Source of the DNA: JACCZX01 sp038216465
GTDB lineage: Bacteria > Pseudomonadota > Gammaproteobacteria > Burkholderiales > Burkholderiaceae_F
NCBI GenBank assembly: GCA_038216465.1
Contig: JBBQQC010000011.1
Location: forward strand, 1 to 64,000
Direction of reading: 5' to 3'
DNA: 64,000 nucleotides
This document shows positions 51,519 to 60,914 of this stretch, piece by piece. The notes beneath the pieces were generated by a model. The model made no database searches. It was not told the DNA's origin and saw only the letters and a program-made list of their open reading frames with translations. The position numbers and the translations under genes are program-made. How positions within the stretch are numbered: position 1 is the first letter of the stretch; each line of letters starts with the position of its first letter.

Positions 51519-52645
51519 GTCTTGCGTTCAAGCTGTCCGCGCAAGACGGCAGCGCGCGCCGCGGACGGCTGACGCTCGCGCATGGCGAGGTAGAGACCCC
51601 CATATTCATGCCGGTGGGTACATACGGAACCGTCAAGGCGATGGCACCCGACGAGTTGGGCGAGCTCGGCGCGCAGATCGTCTTGGGCAACACGTTTCAT
51701 CTGTGGCTGCGGCCCGGCCTGGACGTGATTGCCGCACATTCCGGACTGCACCGGTTCATGGGATGGGATCGCCCGCTGCTGACCGACTCCGGCGGTTTCC
51801 AGGTGTTCTCGCTAGGCAAGCTGCGTAAGGTCAGCGAAGAAGGCGTGCACTTCGCATCGCCGGTCAACGGCGATCGGTTGTTTCTGACGCCCGAAGAGTC
51901 GATGCGCATTCAGCACGTGTTGGACTCGGACATCGCGATGGTGTTCGACGAATGCACGCCGTTTCGGATCGACGATCGAATCGCGGCACCAGAGGAAGCG
52001 GCTGCATCGATGCGCATGTCGATGCGCTGGGCGCAGCGCAGTGCCGCCGAATTCAAACGGCTCGAAAGCCGGCACAGCCTGCTCGGCATCGCGCAAGGTG
52101 GCATGTTCGAGGCACTGCGCGACGAGTCCCTCGCCGCGCTGGTCGACATCGGTTTTGATGGCTACGCGATCGGCGGACTCTCGGTAGGCGAGCCTAAAGA
52201 AGAAATGCTGCGCGTCCTCGCACACACGGCGCCGCGAATGCCAGCCGACAAGCCGCGCTACCTGATGGGAGTCGGCACGCCGGAAGACCTGATCGAAGCG
52301 GTGGCGGCCGGCATCGACATGTTCGACTGCGTGCTACCGACGCGCAACGCGCGCAACGGCTGGCTGTTCACCCGCTACGGCGACATCAAGCTGCGCAACA
52401 ACCGCTATCGCACCGATACCGCTCCGCCCGATGAAACCTGTGGTTGCCCGACGTGTCGAAGATTCACCCGCGCGTACCTGCACCATCTACAGCGGGTCAA
52501 CGAGATTCTCGGGGCGCGCTTGAACACAATTCACAATCTGCACTACTACCTCGATTTGATGAAGCAGGCGCGCGAGGCGATCGCCGCATACTGCTTCGCA
52601 GACTTTCGGATCAAATTTGTGCGCGAGCGGGCCCGCGGCGTCTGA
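51515..52645 (+). CDS. tgt: Queuine/preQ1 tRNA-guanine transglycosylase Tgt
   Basis: 376 residues; swaps G34 for preQ1 in GUN-anticodon tRNAs. TPIFMPVGTYGTVKAM, active-site LTDSGGFQVFSL, the GGLSVGEPKEEML turn, catalytic Asp in DMFDCVLPTRNARNG, and the zinc site CGCPTC with a later His. Gene order queA-tgt-yajC-secD-secF is the ancient conserved one. Confidence 0.96.
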   Translation: MSLAFKLSAQDGSARRGRLTLAHGEVETPIFMPVGTYGTVKAMAPDELGELGAQIVLGNTFHLWLRPGLDVIAAHSGLHRFMGWDRPLLTDSGGFQVFSLGKLRKVSEEGVHFASPVNGDRLFLTPEESMRIQHVLDSDIAMVFDECTPFRIDDRIAAPEEAAASMRMSMRWAQRSAAEFKRLESRHSLLGIAQGGMFEALRDESLAALVDIGFDGYAIGGLSVGEPKEEMLRVLAHTAPRMPADKPRYLMGVGTPEDLIEAVAAGIDMFDCVLPTRNARNGWLFTRYGDIKLRNNRYRTDTAPPDETCGCPTCRRFTRAYLHHLQRVNEILGARLNTIHNLHYYLDLMKQAREAIAAYCFADFRIKFVRERARGV

Positions 52646-52656
52646 CAGTGCGCCGC

Positions 52657-52662
52657 TATAAT
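52657..52662 (+). promoter_or_regulatory. -10 element (TATAAT) upstream of yajC-secDF
   Basis: Perfect TATAAT 41 bases before the yajC ATG, in the short gap after tgt. A -35 with good match is not visible, so the promoter may rely on an activator or extended contacts. Confidence 0.45.
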
Positions 52663-52703
52663 CGCGCGCCGCATTTCCCAGTCAGTCGTTAGAGGCGATT
52701 CCC

Positions 52704-53051
52704 ATGTTCTTCATTAGCAATGCGTATGCACAAGCTGCCCCGCCTGCCTCCGGCGGCGCCGAGTCGTCGTTCATGTCGATCGGATTCATGGTCCTTATTT
52801 TCGTCGTCTTCTACTTTTTCATGATCCGGCCCCAGGTCAAGCGCCAGAAGGAACACAAGACGATGGCTGACGCGCTGAAAAAAGGCGATGAAGTGATCAC
52901 CGCCGGCGGTATGGTCGGCAAAATCACCGAGATCAATGACCAGTTCGTGACGCTGCAGGTGGCCGCCGTCAATGGTCAACCGGTGCAGATTTCGATGCAG
53001 AAAATGGCGGTGCAGACGCTGTTGCCGAAGGACACGTTCAAGCCCGCGTAA
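52704..53051 (+). CDS. yajC: Preprotein translocase accessory subunit YajC
   Basis: 115 residues: one membrane helix (SIGFMVLIFVVFYFFMIRPQVKRQKEH, about 26-46) followed by a cytoplasmic domain (ALKKGDEVITAGGMVGKITEI). Associates with SecDF and YidC. AGAGG upstream of ATG. Ten bases before secD. Confidence 0.94.
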   Translation: MFFISNAYAQAAPPASGGAESSFMSIGFMVLIFVVFYFFMIRPQVKRQKEHKTMADALKKGDEVITAGGMVGKITEINDQFVTLQVAAVNGQPVQISMQKMAVQTLLPKDTFKPA

Positions 53052-53061
53052 AGAAGCGTCG

Positions 53062-54924
53062 ATGAATCGCTACGCACTCTGGAAGTACATCGTCATTGCC
53101 GTGGCACTGGTTCTCGGCGCGGTCTATACGCTTCCGAATTTCTACGGCGAGTCGCCGGCGGTACAGGTGTCGTCGGGGCGGCAGACCGTAAAAATCGACG
53201 TGACGCTGCTGGCGCGTGTCGAATCGATCCTCAAGGACGCGCAGATACCGCACGAAGCGGTGTATTTCGACACCATCGGCACCAACTCGACCGTCCGTAT
53301 GCGTTTCGCCGACACGGATACGCAGCTCAAGGCGAAGGACACGCTGCAGCGCGCACTCAGTCCCGACGCCGAGGATCCGCCTTACATCGTCGCCCTGAAC
53401 CTGATCTCCAACACCCCACGCTGGCTGGTCGGCGTAAGGGCGCTTCCGATGTACCTCGGGCTCGACCTGCGCGGTGGCGTGCACTTTCTGCTGCAGGTCG
53501 ACATGCGCGCCGCAATTGAGAAGCGGCTCGATACGCTGACGTCCGACATCCGAACGTTGTTGCGCGAAAAGAATATTCGCCACGCCGGAATCAACAAGAC
53601 GCCGGGATCGATCGACATTCGCTTCCGCGATACCGAGATGCGCACCCGTGCGCAGGACGTCTTGCGCAGCCAGCTTCCGGAGCTGGCACTGCGCGAGACG
53701 GGCAGCGGCGACGATCTCGCGCTAAGCGCGACGCTGACGCCGGTCGCGCAGCGCTCGATCCAGGACTCTGCTCTGCGCCAGAACATCTCGACGCTGCACA
53801 ACCGCGTCAATGAGCTCGGTGTCGCCGAGCCGGTGATTCAGCAGCAAGGCGCCGATCGCATCGTCGTGCAGCTTCCTGGCGTACAGGACGTTGCGCGGGC
53901 GAAAACTCTGCTCGGCCGCACCGCGACGCTCGAAATCAGGCTGGTCGACCAGGACGCGATGGCGGCGGGAACCCCCGGTGCGCTGACGGTGCCGCAGCGC
54001 GACGGCCAGTCGGTCAAGCAGATTCCGTTGAAGCGCGAGATTGTGGCCACCGGGACGCAGTTGAACGGTGCGTCCGCCACGCTGGACCAGAATCAGCGCC
54101 CGGCGGTGTCGGTGCGGCTCGACGAAGCCGGCGGCCGCTCAATGCGCACTGCATCGCGCGAGAACATTGGACGCTTGATGGCCATCGTGTTGTACGAGCG
54201 CGGCAAGGGGGAGGCCATCTCGGTCGCCACGATTCAGGGCGAATTCGGCAACCAGTTTCAGATCACCGGCAATTTTTCGGTTCAGGAAACGGCCGACCTG
54301 TCATTGCTGATCCGCTCAGGATCGCTCGCTGCGCCGATGGAAATCATCGAGGAGCGCACGATCGGCCCGAGCCTCGGCGCCGAGAACATCGACCGCGGCT
54401 TCAAGTCGACGCTGTACGGCTTTGCCGCGATTGCGGTGTTCATGGTGCTGTATTACCGCGTGTTCGGCCTGATTTCGGTGGCGGCGCTGACGGTCAACCT
54501 GATGCTGCTGATCGCGCTGCTGTCGCTGCTGCAGGCGACGCTGACGTTGCCGGGCATCGCGGCGATCGCGCTGACGCTCGGCATGGCGATCGACGCCAAC
54601 GTGCTGATCAACGAGCGCGTGCGTGAGGAATTGCGCAACGGGCGCACGCCGCAGCAGGCGATTTACGAGGGCTACGACAAGGCGTGGGCTACGATTATGG
54701 ACTCGAACATCACGACGCTGATCGCCGGCATCGCTTTGCTGACGTTCGGCTCGGGCCCGGTGCGCGGCTTCGCGGTGGTGCACGTGCTGGGCATTCTGAC
54801 GTCGATCTTTTCGGCGGTCTACGTCTCGCGCGCGATCGTCAATCTGTACTACGGCACGCGCAAGAAGCTGCCGTCGATTTCAGTGGGCCAGGTTTGGAAG
54901 CCGAGCACCTCGGGCGCCGCGTAA
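53062..54924 (+). CDS. secD: Protein translocase subunit SecD
   Basis: 620 residues. N-terminal helix (IVIAVALVLGAVYTLPNFYG), a large periplasmic P1 domain that begins with the DLRGGVHFLLQVD motif after the first ~130 residues, and five helices at the C-terminus with the proton-path motif (GMAIDANVLINERVREEL). Uses proton flow to drive late export. The ATG used is the usual N-terminus; the frame extends into yajC without similarity. Confidence 0.96.
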   Translation: MNRYALWKYIVIAVALVLGAVYTLPNFYGESPAVQVSSGRQTVKIDVTLLARVESILKDAQIPHEAVYFDTIGTNSTVRMRFADTDTQLKAKDTLQRALSPDAEDPPYIVALNLISNTPRWLVGVRALPMYLGLDLRGGVHFLLQVDMRAAIEKRLDTLTSDIRTLLREKNIRHAGINKTPGSIDIRFRDTEMRTRAQDVLRSQLPELALRETGSGDDLALSATLTPVAQRSIQDSALRQNISTLHNRVNELGVAEPVIQQQGADRIVVQLPGVQDVARAKTLLGRTATLEIRLVDQDAMAAGTPGALTVPQRDGQSVKQIPLKREIVATGTQLNGASATLDQNQRPAVSVRLDEAGGRSMRTASRENIGRLMAIVLYERGKGEAISVATIQGEFGNQFQITGNFSVQETADLSLLIRSGSLAAPMEIIEERTIGPSLGAENIDRGFKSTLYGFAAIAVFMVLYYRVFGLISVAALTVNLMLLIALLSLLQATLTLPGIAAIALTLGMAIDANVLINERVREELRNGRTPQQAIYEGYDKAWATIMDSNITTLIAGIALLTFGSGPVRGFAVVHVLGILTSIFSAVYVSRAIVNLYYGTRKKLPSISVGQVWKPSTSGAA

Positions 54925-54947
54925 ACCGGTAGCAGGCAGGCACACGC

Positions 54948-55883
54948 ATGGAATTTTTCAGAATCCGCCGCACGATTCCGTTCATGCGGTACTCGCTGAT
55001 ACTGAACGCGATCTCGGCGATCTCGTTCGTGATCGCGGTCGGCTTCCTGATATTCCGTGGGCTCAATCTATCGATCGAGTTCACCGGCGGCACGGTGATG
55101 GAGGTTGCTTACCAGGAACCGGCGCAGCTCGAGCAGATCCGCGGCGTGATCGAGCGCCAGGGCGGCGGCGAGTTTCAGGTACAAAACTTCGGCACCTCGC
55201 GCGATGTGCTGATTCGCCTACCGTTGCAGCAGGGCTTTACTTCGGGGCAACAGGCCGAGCGCGTGATGCAGACATTGCGCGCGCAAAATCCGAAGGTCGA
55301 ATTGCGGCGCGTCGAATTCGTCGGCCCGCAGGTAGGCGCCGAACTCGCGCAAGACGGCTTGCTGGCGCTATTGATGGTCGTGATCGGCATCATGGTTTAC
55401 CTCGCGTTCCGCTTCGAGTGGAAGTTCTCGGTCGCCGCGATCATCGCCAACTTGCACGACGTCATCCTCGTGGTCGGCGTGTTTTCTATTTTCGGATGGG
55501 AGTTTTCGCTGCCGGTACTGGCCGCGGTGCTTGCCGTGCTCGGTTATTCGGTCAACGAGTCGGTGATCATCTTCGATCGGGTGCGTGAGCATTTCAAGAA
55601 GATGCGACGCGCCAGTGTGGTCGAAGTGATCGATTCCGCGATCACCGCGACGATTTCGCGCACGATCATCACGCACGGCTGCACACTCGCAATGTCGATG
55701 TCGATGCTGCTATTCGGCGGGCCCGCGCTGCATTACTTCGCGCTCGCGCTGACGATCGGCATTCTGTTCGGCATCTATTCATCGGTTTTCGTCGCCGCGG
55801 CGATCGCGATGTATCTCGGCATCAAGCGCGAAGACCTTGTAAAGCCCGTCAAGCGCGAGGACGATCAACAGCTCGTGCCTTAG
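54948..55883 (+). CDS. secF: Protein translocase subunit SecF
   Basis: 311 residues, partner of SecD with which it forms one RND-like unit. N-terminal helix then the LSIEFTGGTVMEV motif, EFVGPQVGAELAQDGLLALL, and five C-terminal helices with GYSVNESVIIFDRVREHFKKM. Usual length. Ends nine bases before the cytochrome b561 gene. Confidence 0.96.
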   Translation: MEFFRIRRTIPFMRYSLILNAISAISFVIAVGFLIFRGLNLSIEFTGGTVMEVAYQEPAQLEQIRGVIERQGGGEFQVQNFGTSRDVLIRLPLQQGFTSGQQAERVMQTLRAQNPKVELRRVEFVGPQVGAELAQDGLLALLMVVIGIMVYLAFRFEWKFSVAAIIANLHDVILVVGVFSIFGWEFSLPVLAAVLAVLGYSVNESVIIFDRVREHFKKMRRASVVEVIDSAITATISRTIITHGCTLAMSMSMLLFGGPALHYFALALTIGILFGIYSSVFVAAAIAMYLGIKREDLVKPVKREDDQQLVP

Positions 55884-55892
55884 GTCGGACCG

Positions 55893-56564
55893 ATGGACGA
55901 GCCTCGTGCGATCGCGCGCACTCGTATCTGGGATCTGCCGACGCGTTTGTTCCACTGGGTGTTGACCATCGGCGTCGTGTTCTCGTTCGCGACCGGCAAG
56001 CTCGGCGGCGACTGGCTCACCTGGCATTTTCGCTCAGGCTACGTGATCGCAGCACTGTTGCTGTTCCGGTTCGTGTGGGGATTTGCGGGATCGCGGTATG
56101 CGCTGTTTTCCAGCTTTTTGCCATCTCCACGCCGCATCTGGCGCAGGGTGCGGGCGAAACCGGATGCAACGCCGGCGAGTGCAGGGCACAGCGCGATCGG
56201 CACGCTGTCGGTGTACGCCTTGCTGCTGGTGCTCGCCGCGCAGATCGCGACGGGGGTGTTCAGCAACAACGGCAGCTTTATCGAGGGCCCCTGGGTCAAG
56301 TTCGTATCGGGCGCGACCAGCGACCGGCTATCCAGCGTGCACTACTACACCCACTGGCTGATCGCCGCACTGGCGGCGCTGCACGTTGCTGCGATTGCGT
56401 TTTATTGGCTGAAACGCAAGCAAGACCTGCTGACACCGATGCTCACCGGCGACAAGCTGGGAATTTCCTCCCCGCCCGCCGACGATGGTGTCGCGCTCCG
56501 GTTGCGCGCCGTGGTGCTGGCGGCGCTCGCGGCCGCAGTGATCGGCTATCTGGTGGCGCTTTGA
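55893..56564 (+). CDS. Cytochrome b561 (Ni/Fe-hydrogenase b-type) family protein
   Basis: 223 residues with four main membrane helices and several membrane histidines: LFHWVLTIGVVF, WHFRSGYVIAALLLFRFVWG and VHYYTHWLIAALAALHVAAIAFYW, matching the di-haem b561 fold. It ends with an extra C-terminal helix after a polar loop. Such proteins pass electrons between quinones and periplasmic partners such as cytochromes or hydrogenases. A cytochrome c' gene lies about 0.9 kb away, but on the other strand. Confidence 0.87.
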   Translation: MDEPRAIARTRIWDLPTRLFHWVLTIGVVFSFATGKLGGDWLTWHFRSGYVIAALLLFRFVWGFAGSRYALFSSFLPSPRRIWRRVRAKPDATPASAGHSAIGTLSVYALLLVLAAQIATGVFSNNGSFIEGPWVKFVSGATSDRLSSVHYYTHWLIAALAALHVAAIAFYWLKRKQDLLTPMLTGDKLGISSPPADDGVALRLRAVVLAALAAAVIGYLVAL

Positions 56565-56585
56565 CTCACAGTCCTGTTACTAGCG

Positions 56586-57002
56586 TCACTTGGCATCCAC
56601 CCCAACCATCCAGCCAAGGCCGAAGCGGTCGGTCACCATGCCAAAGCGCGGCGACCAGAAGGTCTTTCCAAGCGGCATTTGTACATTGCCACCGGCTGCC
56701 AACGCGTTGAACAGACGATCGGCCGCAGCGTTGTCGGGCGCCGAAAGCGACAGGGAGAATCCCTGAAAGTCCGGCTTGCCGTTGCACTGACCGTCAGAGG
56801 CCATCACCGTCGTGTCGCCAATGTGCAAGCTGGCGTGCATCACCTTGTTCTCGGAGCCGGGCGTGACCATTGCCGGCGGCAGCGGATCGGGACTTTCGTT
56901 GAATCGCATCAACCTGTCGACCTTGGCGTCCACAGCCTTCTTGTAGAACTCGATGGCCTCTTCGCAGCAGCCATTGAAAAACAGATACGGTTGTACTTGC
57001 AT
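56586..57002 (-). CDS. VOC superfamily protein (PhnB-like)
   Basis: 138 residues of the glyoxalase/bleomycin-resistance fold: YLFFNGCCEEAIEFYKKAV, KVMHASLHIGDTTVMASD, SLSLSAPDNAAADRLFNAL and the ending FGMVTDRFGLGWMVGV. This is the PhnB/YjdN subgroup; function unknown (not truly phosphonate linked). GGAGG before the ATG fixes the start. Follows the DUF1428 gene by 42 bp in the same direction, a common pairing. Confidence 0.88.
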   Translation of the reverse strand: MQVQPYLFFNGCCEEAIEFYKKAVDAKVDRLMRFNESPDPLPPAMVTPGSENKVMHASLHIGDTTVMASDGQCNGKPDFQGFSLSLSAPDNAAADRLFNALAAGGNVQMPLGKTFWSPRFGMVTDRFGLGWMVGVDAK

Positions 57003-57044
57003 GACACGCCTCCTCGCGTATTGAATTTGCTCGTTCACTAACGA

Positions 57045-57404
57045 CTAGAGCGCGACGACTACCTTGAACCCACCGAAGAACATGCGCTTCGCGTCGAACG
57101 GCATCGACTTCGGATCCATCATGTCTACCAGGCGCGGATCCTTCATCACTCTGGCATTGACACGATCGCGCTGCGCGCGCGACTTGTACGTGATCCACGA
57201 GAAGAAAACGACCTCGCCTGGCTTCAGCTTGACGCTCTGCGGGAACGACGTGAGTTTGCCTACCTTGACATCATCGCCGACGCATTCCGTGTAATTGAGC
57301 GCTCCGTATTCGCGCCAGACCTTGCCCGCCTTCTGCGACATCCGGCGGTACGCGGCCAGGTTCTTCCTCGGCACTGGCACTACAAATCCGTCCACATAAT
57401 TCAT
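57045..57404 (-). CDS. DUF1428 family protein
   Basis: 119 residues, dimeric alpha/beta-barrel-like family: MNYVDGFVVPVPRKNLAAYR, GALNYTECVGDDVKVGK, FFSWITYKSRAQRDRVNARV, and PFDAKRMFFGGFKVVV. Function unknown; sometimes wrongly annotated as an RNA signal-recognition particle protein. Probably co-transcribed with the VOC gene. Confidence 0.88.
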   Translation of the reverse strand: MNYVDGFVVPVPRKNLAAYRRMSQKAGKVWREYGALNYTECVGDDVKVGKLTSFPQSVKLKPGEVVFFSWITYKSRAQRDRVNARVMKDPRLVDMMDPKSMPFDAKRMFFGGFKVVVAL

Positions 57405-57444
57405 CGACCCTCCTTACGCTGCGCTAGCGCAGCCGATCCAAAAG

Positions 57445-57909
57445 CTATTTAGCGCGGAAGTCGTCATGACAGTTATCGCAGGTCTTGGCGGTAGCGTTGA
57501 ATTGCGTTCGCACGGCCGCTGCATCGCCGCTCTTCGCGACCACATTGAGCTTTGCGACTTCTTCCTGCATCTTCTGTGCAAGGTCTTTGATTTTCGCTTC
57601 GTTCTTGAACAATGCCGGCAGCGCGCGCGTCTCGGTGACAAACTCGGTATTGGGGCCAAACGCATCCCACGGCAACTTCGACATCGATTCGACGGTCTGC
57701 GCACTCGATTGAATGATCTGCATGTTCGGCGTCGGTGTCTTCAATTGAGCAAAAATGCGTCCCATGTGGCTGTTCATCACGGTAAACGCGGCTCTGCGGT
57801 ACTTGACCGCGTCTTCGGGCTTCGCGTACTGCGCGGCTACCGGCCACGCAATGGCGGCGCATGCGGCGACGCACCCAGCGACGATTGCGAATTTTACGGG
57901 TCGATGCAT
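57445..57909 (-). CDS. Cytochrome c' / c556 family
   Basis: 154 residues: signal peptide (cleavage after PVAAQ), a four-helix bundle and the haem motif CDNCH five residues from the end, as in cytochrome c' (RAAFTVMNSHMGRIFAQL opens the bundle). Periplasmic; known members bind NO or carry electrons. Lies 51 bp after purB on the same strand. Confidence 0.9.
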   Translation of the reverse strand: MHRPVKFAIVAGCVAACAAIAWPVAAQYAKPEDAVKYRRAAFTVMNSHMGRIFAQLKTPTPNMQIIQSSAQTVESMSKLPWDAFGPNTEFVTETRALPALFKNEAKIKDLAQKMQEEVAKLNVVAKSGDAAAVRTQFNATAKTCDNCHDDFRAK

Positions 57910-57960
57910 AGCTCTCCTAGTGCCTTCACAGCGGACTCAAAAGCATAACGGAGGCGACGC

Positions 57961-59325
57961 TCACGCCCGGCGTGCAAGCTCGGCGGCTTTCCCTATATAG
58001 TCGGAGGGCGTCAGCGCGAGCAAGGCATCGCGTGCCTCGGCAGGAATCGGAAGCCCGCGCACGAAGGCATGCAGCGCGTCGCGCGTGATGCCCTTGCCGC
58101 GCGTCAGCGCCTTCAATTGTTCGTACGAGCTTTCGATACCGTAGCGGCGCATGACGGTTTGCACCGGCTCGGCCAGCACTTCCCACGCGCCGCCCAGGTC
58201 GGCGCGAATGCGCGCTTCGTTGACTTCGAGTTTGCGCAGGCCGCGCAGACACGCGTCATAGCCCAGCAGCGAATAACCGAACGCGACACCGAGATTGCGC
58301 AACACTGTGGAGTCGGTCAAATCGCGCTGCCAGCGCGAAACTGGAAGCTTGTCGGCGAGATGCCGCAGCAGCGCGGTCGCCAGCCCCAGATTTCCTTCGG
58401 AATTCTCGAAGTCGATCGGATTGACCTTGTGCGGCATCGTCGATGACCCGATCTCGCCCGCTTTCAACTTTTGCGTGAAATAACCGAGAGAGATGTAGCC
58501 CCAAACGTCACGATCAAGATCGAGCAGCACCGTGTTGGCGCGGGCGATCGCATCGAACAGCTCGGCCATCGAGTCGTGCGGCTCAATCTGCGTCGTGTGT
58601 GAATTGAACTTCAGCCCGAGTTGCTCGACGACGCGGCGCGCGAATGCTTCCCAATCGATTTCGGGGTACGCGGCCAGATGAGCGTTGTAATTTCCGACCG
58701 CGCCGTTCATCTTCGCCTGTAGCGTCACGCGCTCGATCGAGTCGATTGCCGTTTCCAGCCGCACGGCGACGTTGGCGAACTCTTTGCCGACGGTGGTGGG
58801 GCTGGCGGGCTGGCCGTGCGTGCGTGACAGCATCGGCAGATCAGCGTGCCGATGCGCAAGTTCGCGAACCTCGGCGTGGACACTGCGCAAGAGACGCATC
58901 AGCAGCGCACGCCCACGTTCCAGCATCAGAGCGTGAGCGACGCTGTTGATGTCTTCCGACGTGCAGGCAAAGTGAATGAATTCGGCGGTGCCGGCGCGCA
59001 GCGCAGGCCCGACACGCCGTCGGACGAAATACTCGATCGCCTTGACGTCGTGATTCGTCTCCGCCTCGATCACCTTGATTTCGGTGCAGTCTTCGATGCT
59101 GAAATCAGCCACAAGCTGCTGCAGGTCTCGCGCCGCAGGTTCCGGCAGCGGCGGCAATTCAGGCAAACCGAGCGTCGACAGAGCGGTCAGCCACGAGACC
59201 TCGGCTCGCAACCGCTCCCGCATTAGGGCAAATTCAGAGAATATGTCGCGCAGCTCGGCGGTTTGCCGGCTATAGCGGCCATCCAGTGGAGAAATTGCGG
59301 TCAGCGAAACGAGTTCGACAGGCAC
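57961..59325 (-). CDS. purB: Adenylosuccinate lyase PurB
   Basis: 454 residues; two steps of purine synthesis (SAICAR to AICAR and adenylosuccinate to AMP). Begins LTAISPLDGRYSRQTAEL, with FIHFACTSEDINSVAHA, LSRTHGQPASPTTVGKEFANVA and the signature SSTMPHKVNPIDFENSEGN. The usual E. coli-like form. Divergent from the GST gene with 186 bp between starts, in which I see no other feature. Confidence 0.96.
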   Translation of the reverse strand: MPVELVSLTAISPLDGRYSRQTAELRDIFSEFALMRERLRAEVSWLTALSTLGLPELPPLPEPAARDLQQLVADFSIEDCTEIKVIEAETNHDVKAIEYFVRRRVGPALRAGTAEFIHFACTSEDINSVAHALMLERGRALLMRLLRSVHAEVRELAHRHADLPMLSRTHGQPASPTTVGKEFANVAVRLETAIDSIERVTLQAKMNGAVGNYNAHLAAYPEIDWEAFARRVVEQLGLKFNSHTTQIEPHDSMAELFDAIARANTVLLDLDRDVWGYISLGYFTQKLKAGEIGSSTMPHKVNPIDFENSEGNLGLATALLRHLADKLPVSRWQRDLTDSTVLRNLGVAFGYSLLGYDACLRGLRKLEVNEARIRADLGGAWEVLAEPVQTVMRRYGIESSYEQLKALTRGKGITRDALHAFVRGLPIPAEARDALLALTPSDYIGKAAELARRA

Positions 59326-59511
59326 TGCGAATCGTTTGCGAAGTGAGTTCGAGCTGGAGAGCGACCAGCCACTCTGTTGGACTGTCCCGAGGCCGTGCAG
59401 TGTATCAAAGGCGCATCGTCGATTCGCCCGATGCGTGATTGCCGCCGGGTTGCTATTGCCGGGCGGCCCGCCGTCGATATACTGATTTTCCGTTCAACAC
59501 TTGCGCACACC

Positions 59512-60135
59512 GTGTCCAAAACCATTCACTTGATCGGCTCGCTGGCCAGCCCGTACGTGCGCAAGGTGCGCATCGTGATGGCGGAAAAGCGCCTCGAGTA
59601 TCAGTTCGATCTGGAAGACGTGTGGTCGCCCGGCACACGCATTCAGGATGCCAATCCGCTGGGGAAAGTTCCGTGCCTGATCATGGAGGACGGCGGCGCG
59701 CTGTTCGATTCGCGCGTGATCGTCGAATATCTTGACACGCTGACGCCGGTGGCGAAGCTGATTCCACCCAATGGGCGCGAGCGCGCCGAGGTACGAACCT
59801 GGGAAGCGCTGGCCGACGGGGTGTGCGACGCTGCGATTTTGGCGCGACTTGAGCAGATGCAGCGACCGGCGGAGCAGCAGAGCCCGCAGTGGATCGAGCG
59901 GCAGATGAACAAGGTGCACGCAGGCGTCGCATCGATGGGCCAGGGCTTGGCGGACAAGCCCTGGTGCAACGGCCACGCCTATTCGTTGGCCGATATCACG
60001 GTCGGGTGCACGTTGGGATATCTGGACTTTCGATTCAGGCACATTGACTGGCGCAGCGCGCACGCGAATCTGGCGCGCCACTACGAGAAGCTCGCCGCAC
60101 GCCCATCATTCGTTGATACGCAGCCGCCAGGTTAG
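59512..60135 (+). CDS. Glutathione S-transferase family protein
   Basis: 207 residues from a GTG start. Thioredoxin-like N-domain with SLASPYVRKVRIVMAEK (Ser near residue 10 in place of Tyr/Cys), NPLGKVPCLIM with the cis-Pro, and DSRVIVEYLD; the helical C-domain includes YSLADITVGCTLGYLDFRF. Stress or catabolic role not assigned. Its TAG overlaps the stop of the convergent phosphodiesterase gene. Confidence 0.87.
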   Translation: MSKTIHLIGSLASPYVRKVRIVMAEKRLEYQFDLEDVWSPGTRIQDANPLGKVPCLIMEDGGALFDSRVIVEYLDTLTPVAKLIPPNGRERAEVRTWEALADGVCDAAILARLEQMQRPAEQQSPQWIERQMNKVHAGVASMGQGLADKPWCNGHAYSLADITVGCTLGYLDFRFRHIDWRSAHANLARHYEKLAARPSFVDTQPPG

Positions 60136-60914
60136 ATCTTAGAAGTCGCCGCGAAGTCAGGTCCGATGCGGTCTATCGCATCGGTACAGAACGCGTCGAC
60201 ACCCCATTGCAGGATCTGCGACGCGCGCTGCGGCGAATTGACGGTGTAGCAAAAGAGCCAGATGCCCGCGCGCCTCACTTCGCGGCAAATCGCTGCGCTT
60301 AGATGCCGATGATTCGCATGCAGCGAAACACAGCCCAGCCGCGCAACTTCTGCGCGCCAGTTCGGAGGCACCCGGTTGACCAGCCACCCGCGCGGCAGAT
60401 CGGGCGCCGCTTCGCGCGCGGCGATCAATGCCTCCGACGCGAACGACGACAGTAGCGGCGCGCGCGCGTCGATTCGAGCCGCGTCGTGACCATACATCTT
60501 CGCCGTTAGCCGCGCGACTGCGGCACCGGTGGCCGCTTCGAATCCGGGCGCGGGTTTGATCTCGATGTTGAGCCACACCCCATGGGCGCGGCAAAAGTGC
60601 AGCGTGCGCTCGAGCGTCGGCACCATCTCGCCGACGAAACGCTCCGAGTGCCAGCGGCCGACGTCGATTTGTTCGAGCTGCGCGGCAGACAACTCGCTGA
60701 CCGCACCGTCAATCATCCCGGTGCGGTCAAGCCTGGGATCGTGCATCAGTACTGGCACGCCGTCCGCCGCCAGCATCGCATCAAACTCGACGGCGCGGAA
60801 ACCGCGTTCGAGTCCGATTCTGATCGCAGCGAGCGTGTTCTCGGGCGCCAGCGCGCCGCCGCCGCGGTGCGCAAGCACGCGCGGGTAAGGCCATGTAGCG
60901 GGTGCGTCGTTCAC
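60132..60914 (-). CDS. ugpQ: Glycerophosphodiester phosphodiesterase (UgpQ-type)
   Basis: 260 residues, TIM-barrel with no signal peptide, so cytoplasmic like UgpQ rather than periplasmic GlpQ. Active-site motifs LAHRGGGALAPENTLAAI (catalytic His), VEFDAMLAADGVPVLMHDP with the metal ligands and general-acid His, and NIEIKPAPG. Splits glycerophosphodiesters to glycerol-3-phosphate, fitting the Ugp transporter at the left edge although 58 kb away. The GTG start overlaps the DUF4442 gene's TGA. Confidence 0.9.
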   Translation of the reverse strand: MNDAPATWPYPRVLAHRGGGALAPENTLAAIRIGLERGFRAVEFDAMLAADGVPVLMHDPRLDRTGMIDGAVSELSAAQLEQIDVGRWHSERFVGEMVPTLERTLHFCRAHGVWLNIEIKPAPGFEAATGAAVARLTAKMYGHDAARIDARAPLLSSFASEALIAAREAAPDLPRGWLVNRVPPNWRAEVARLGCVSLHANHRHLSAAICREVRRAGIWLFCYTVNSPQRASQILQWGVDAFCTDAIDRIGPDFAATSKI

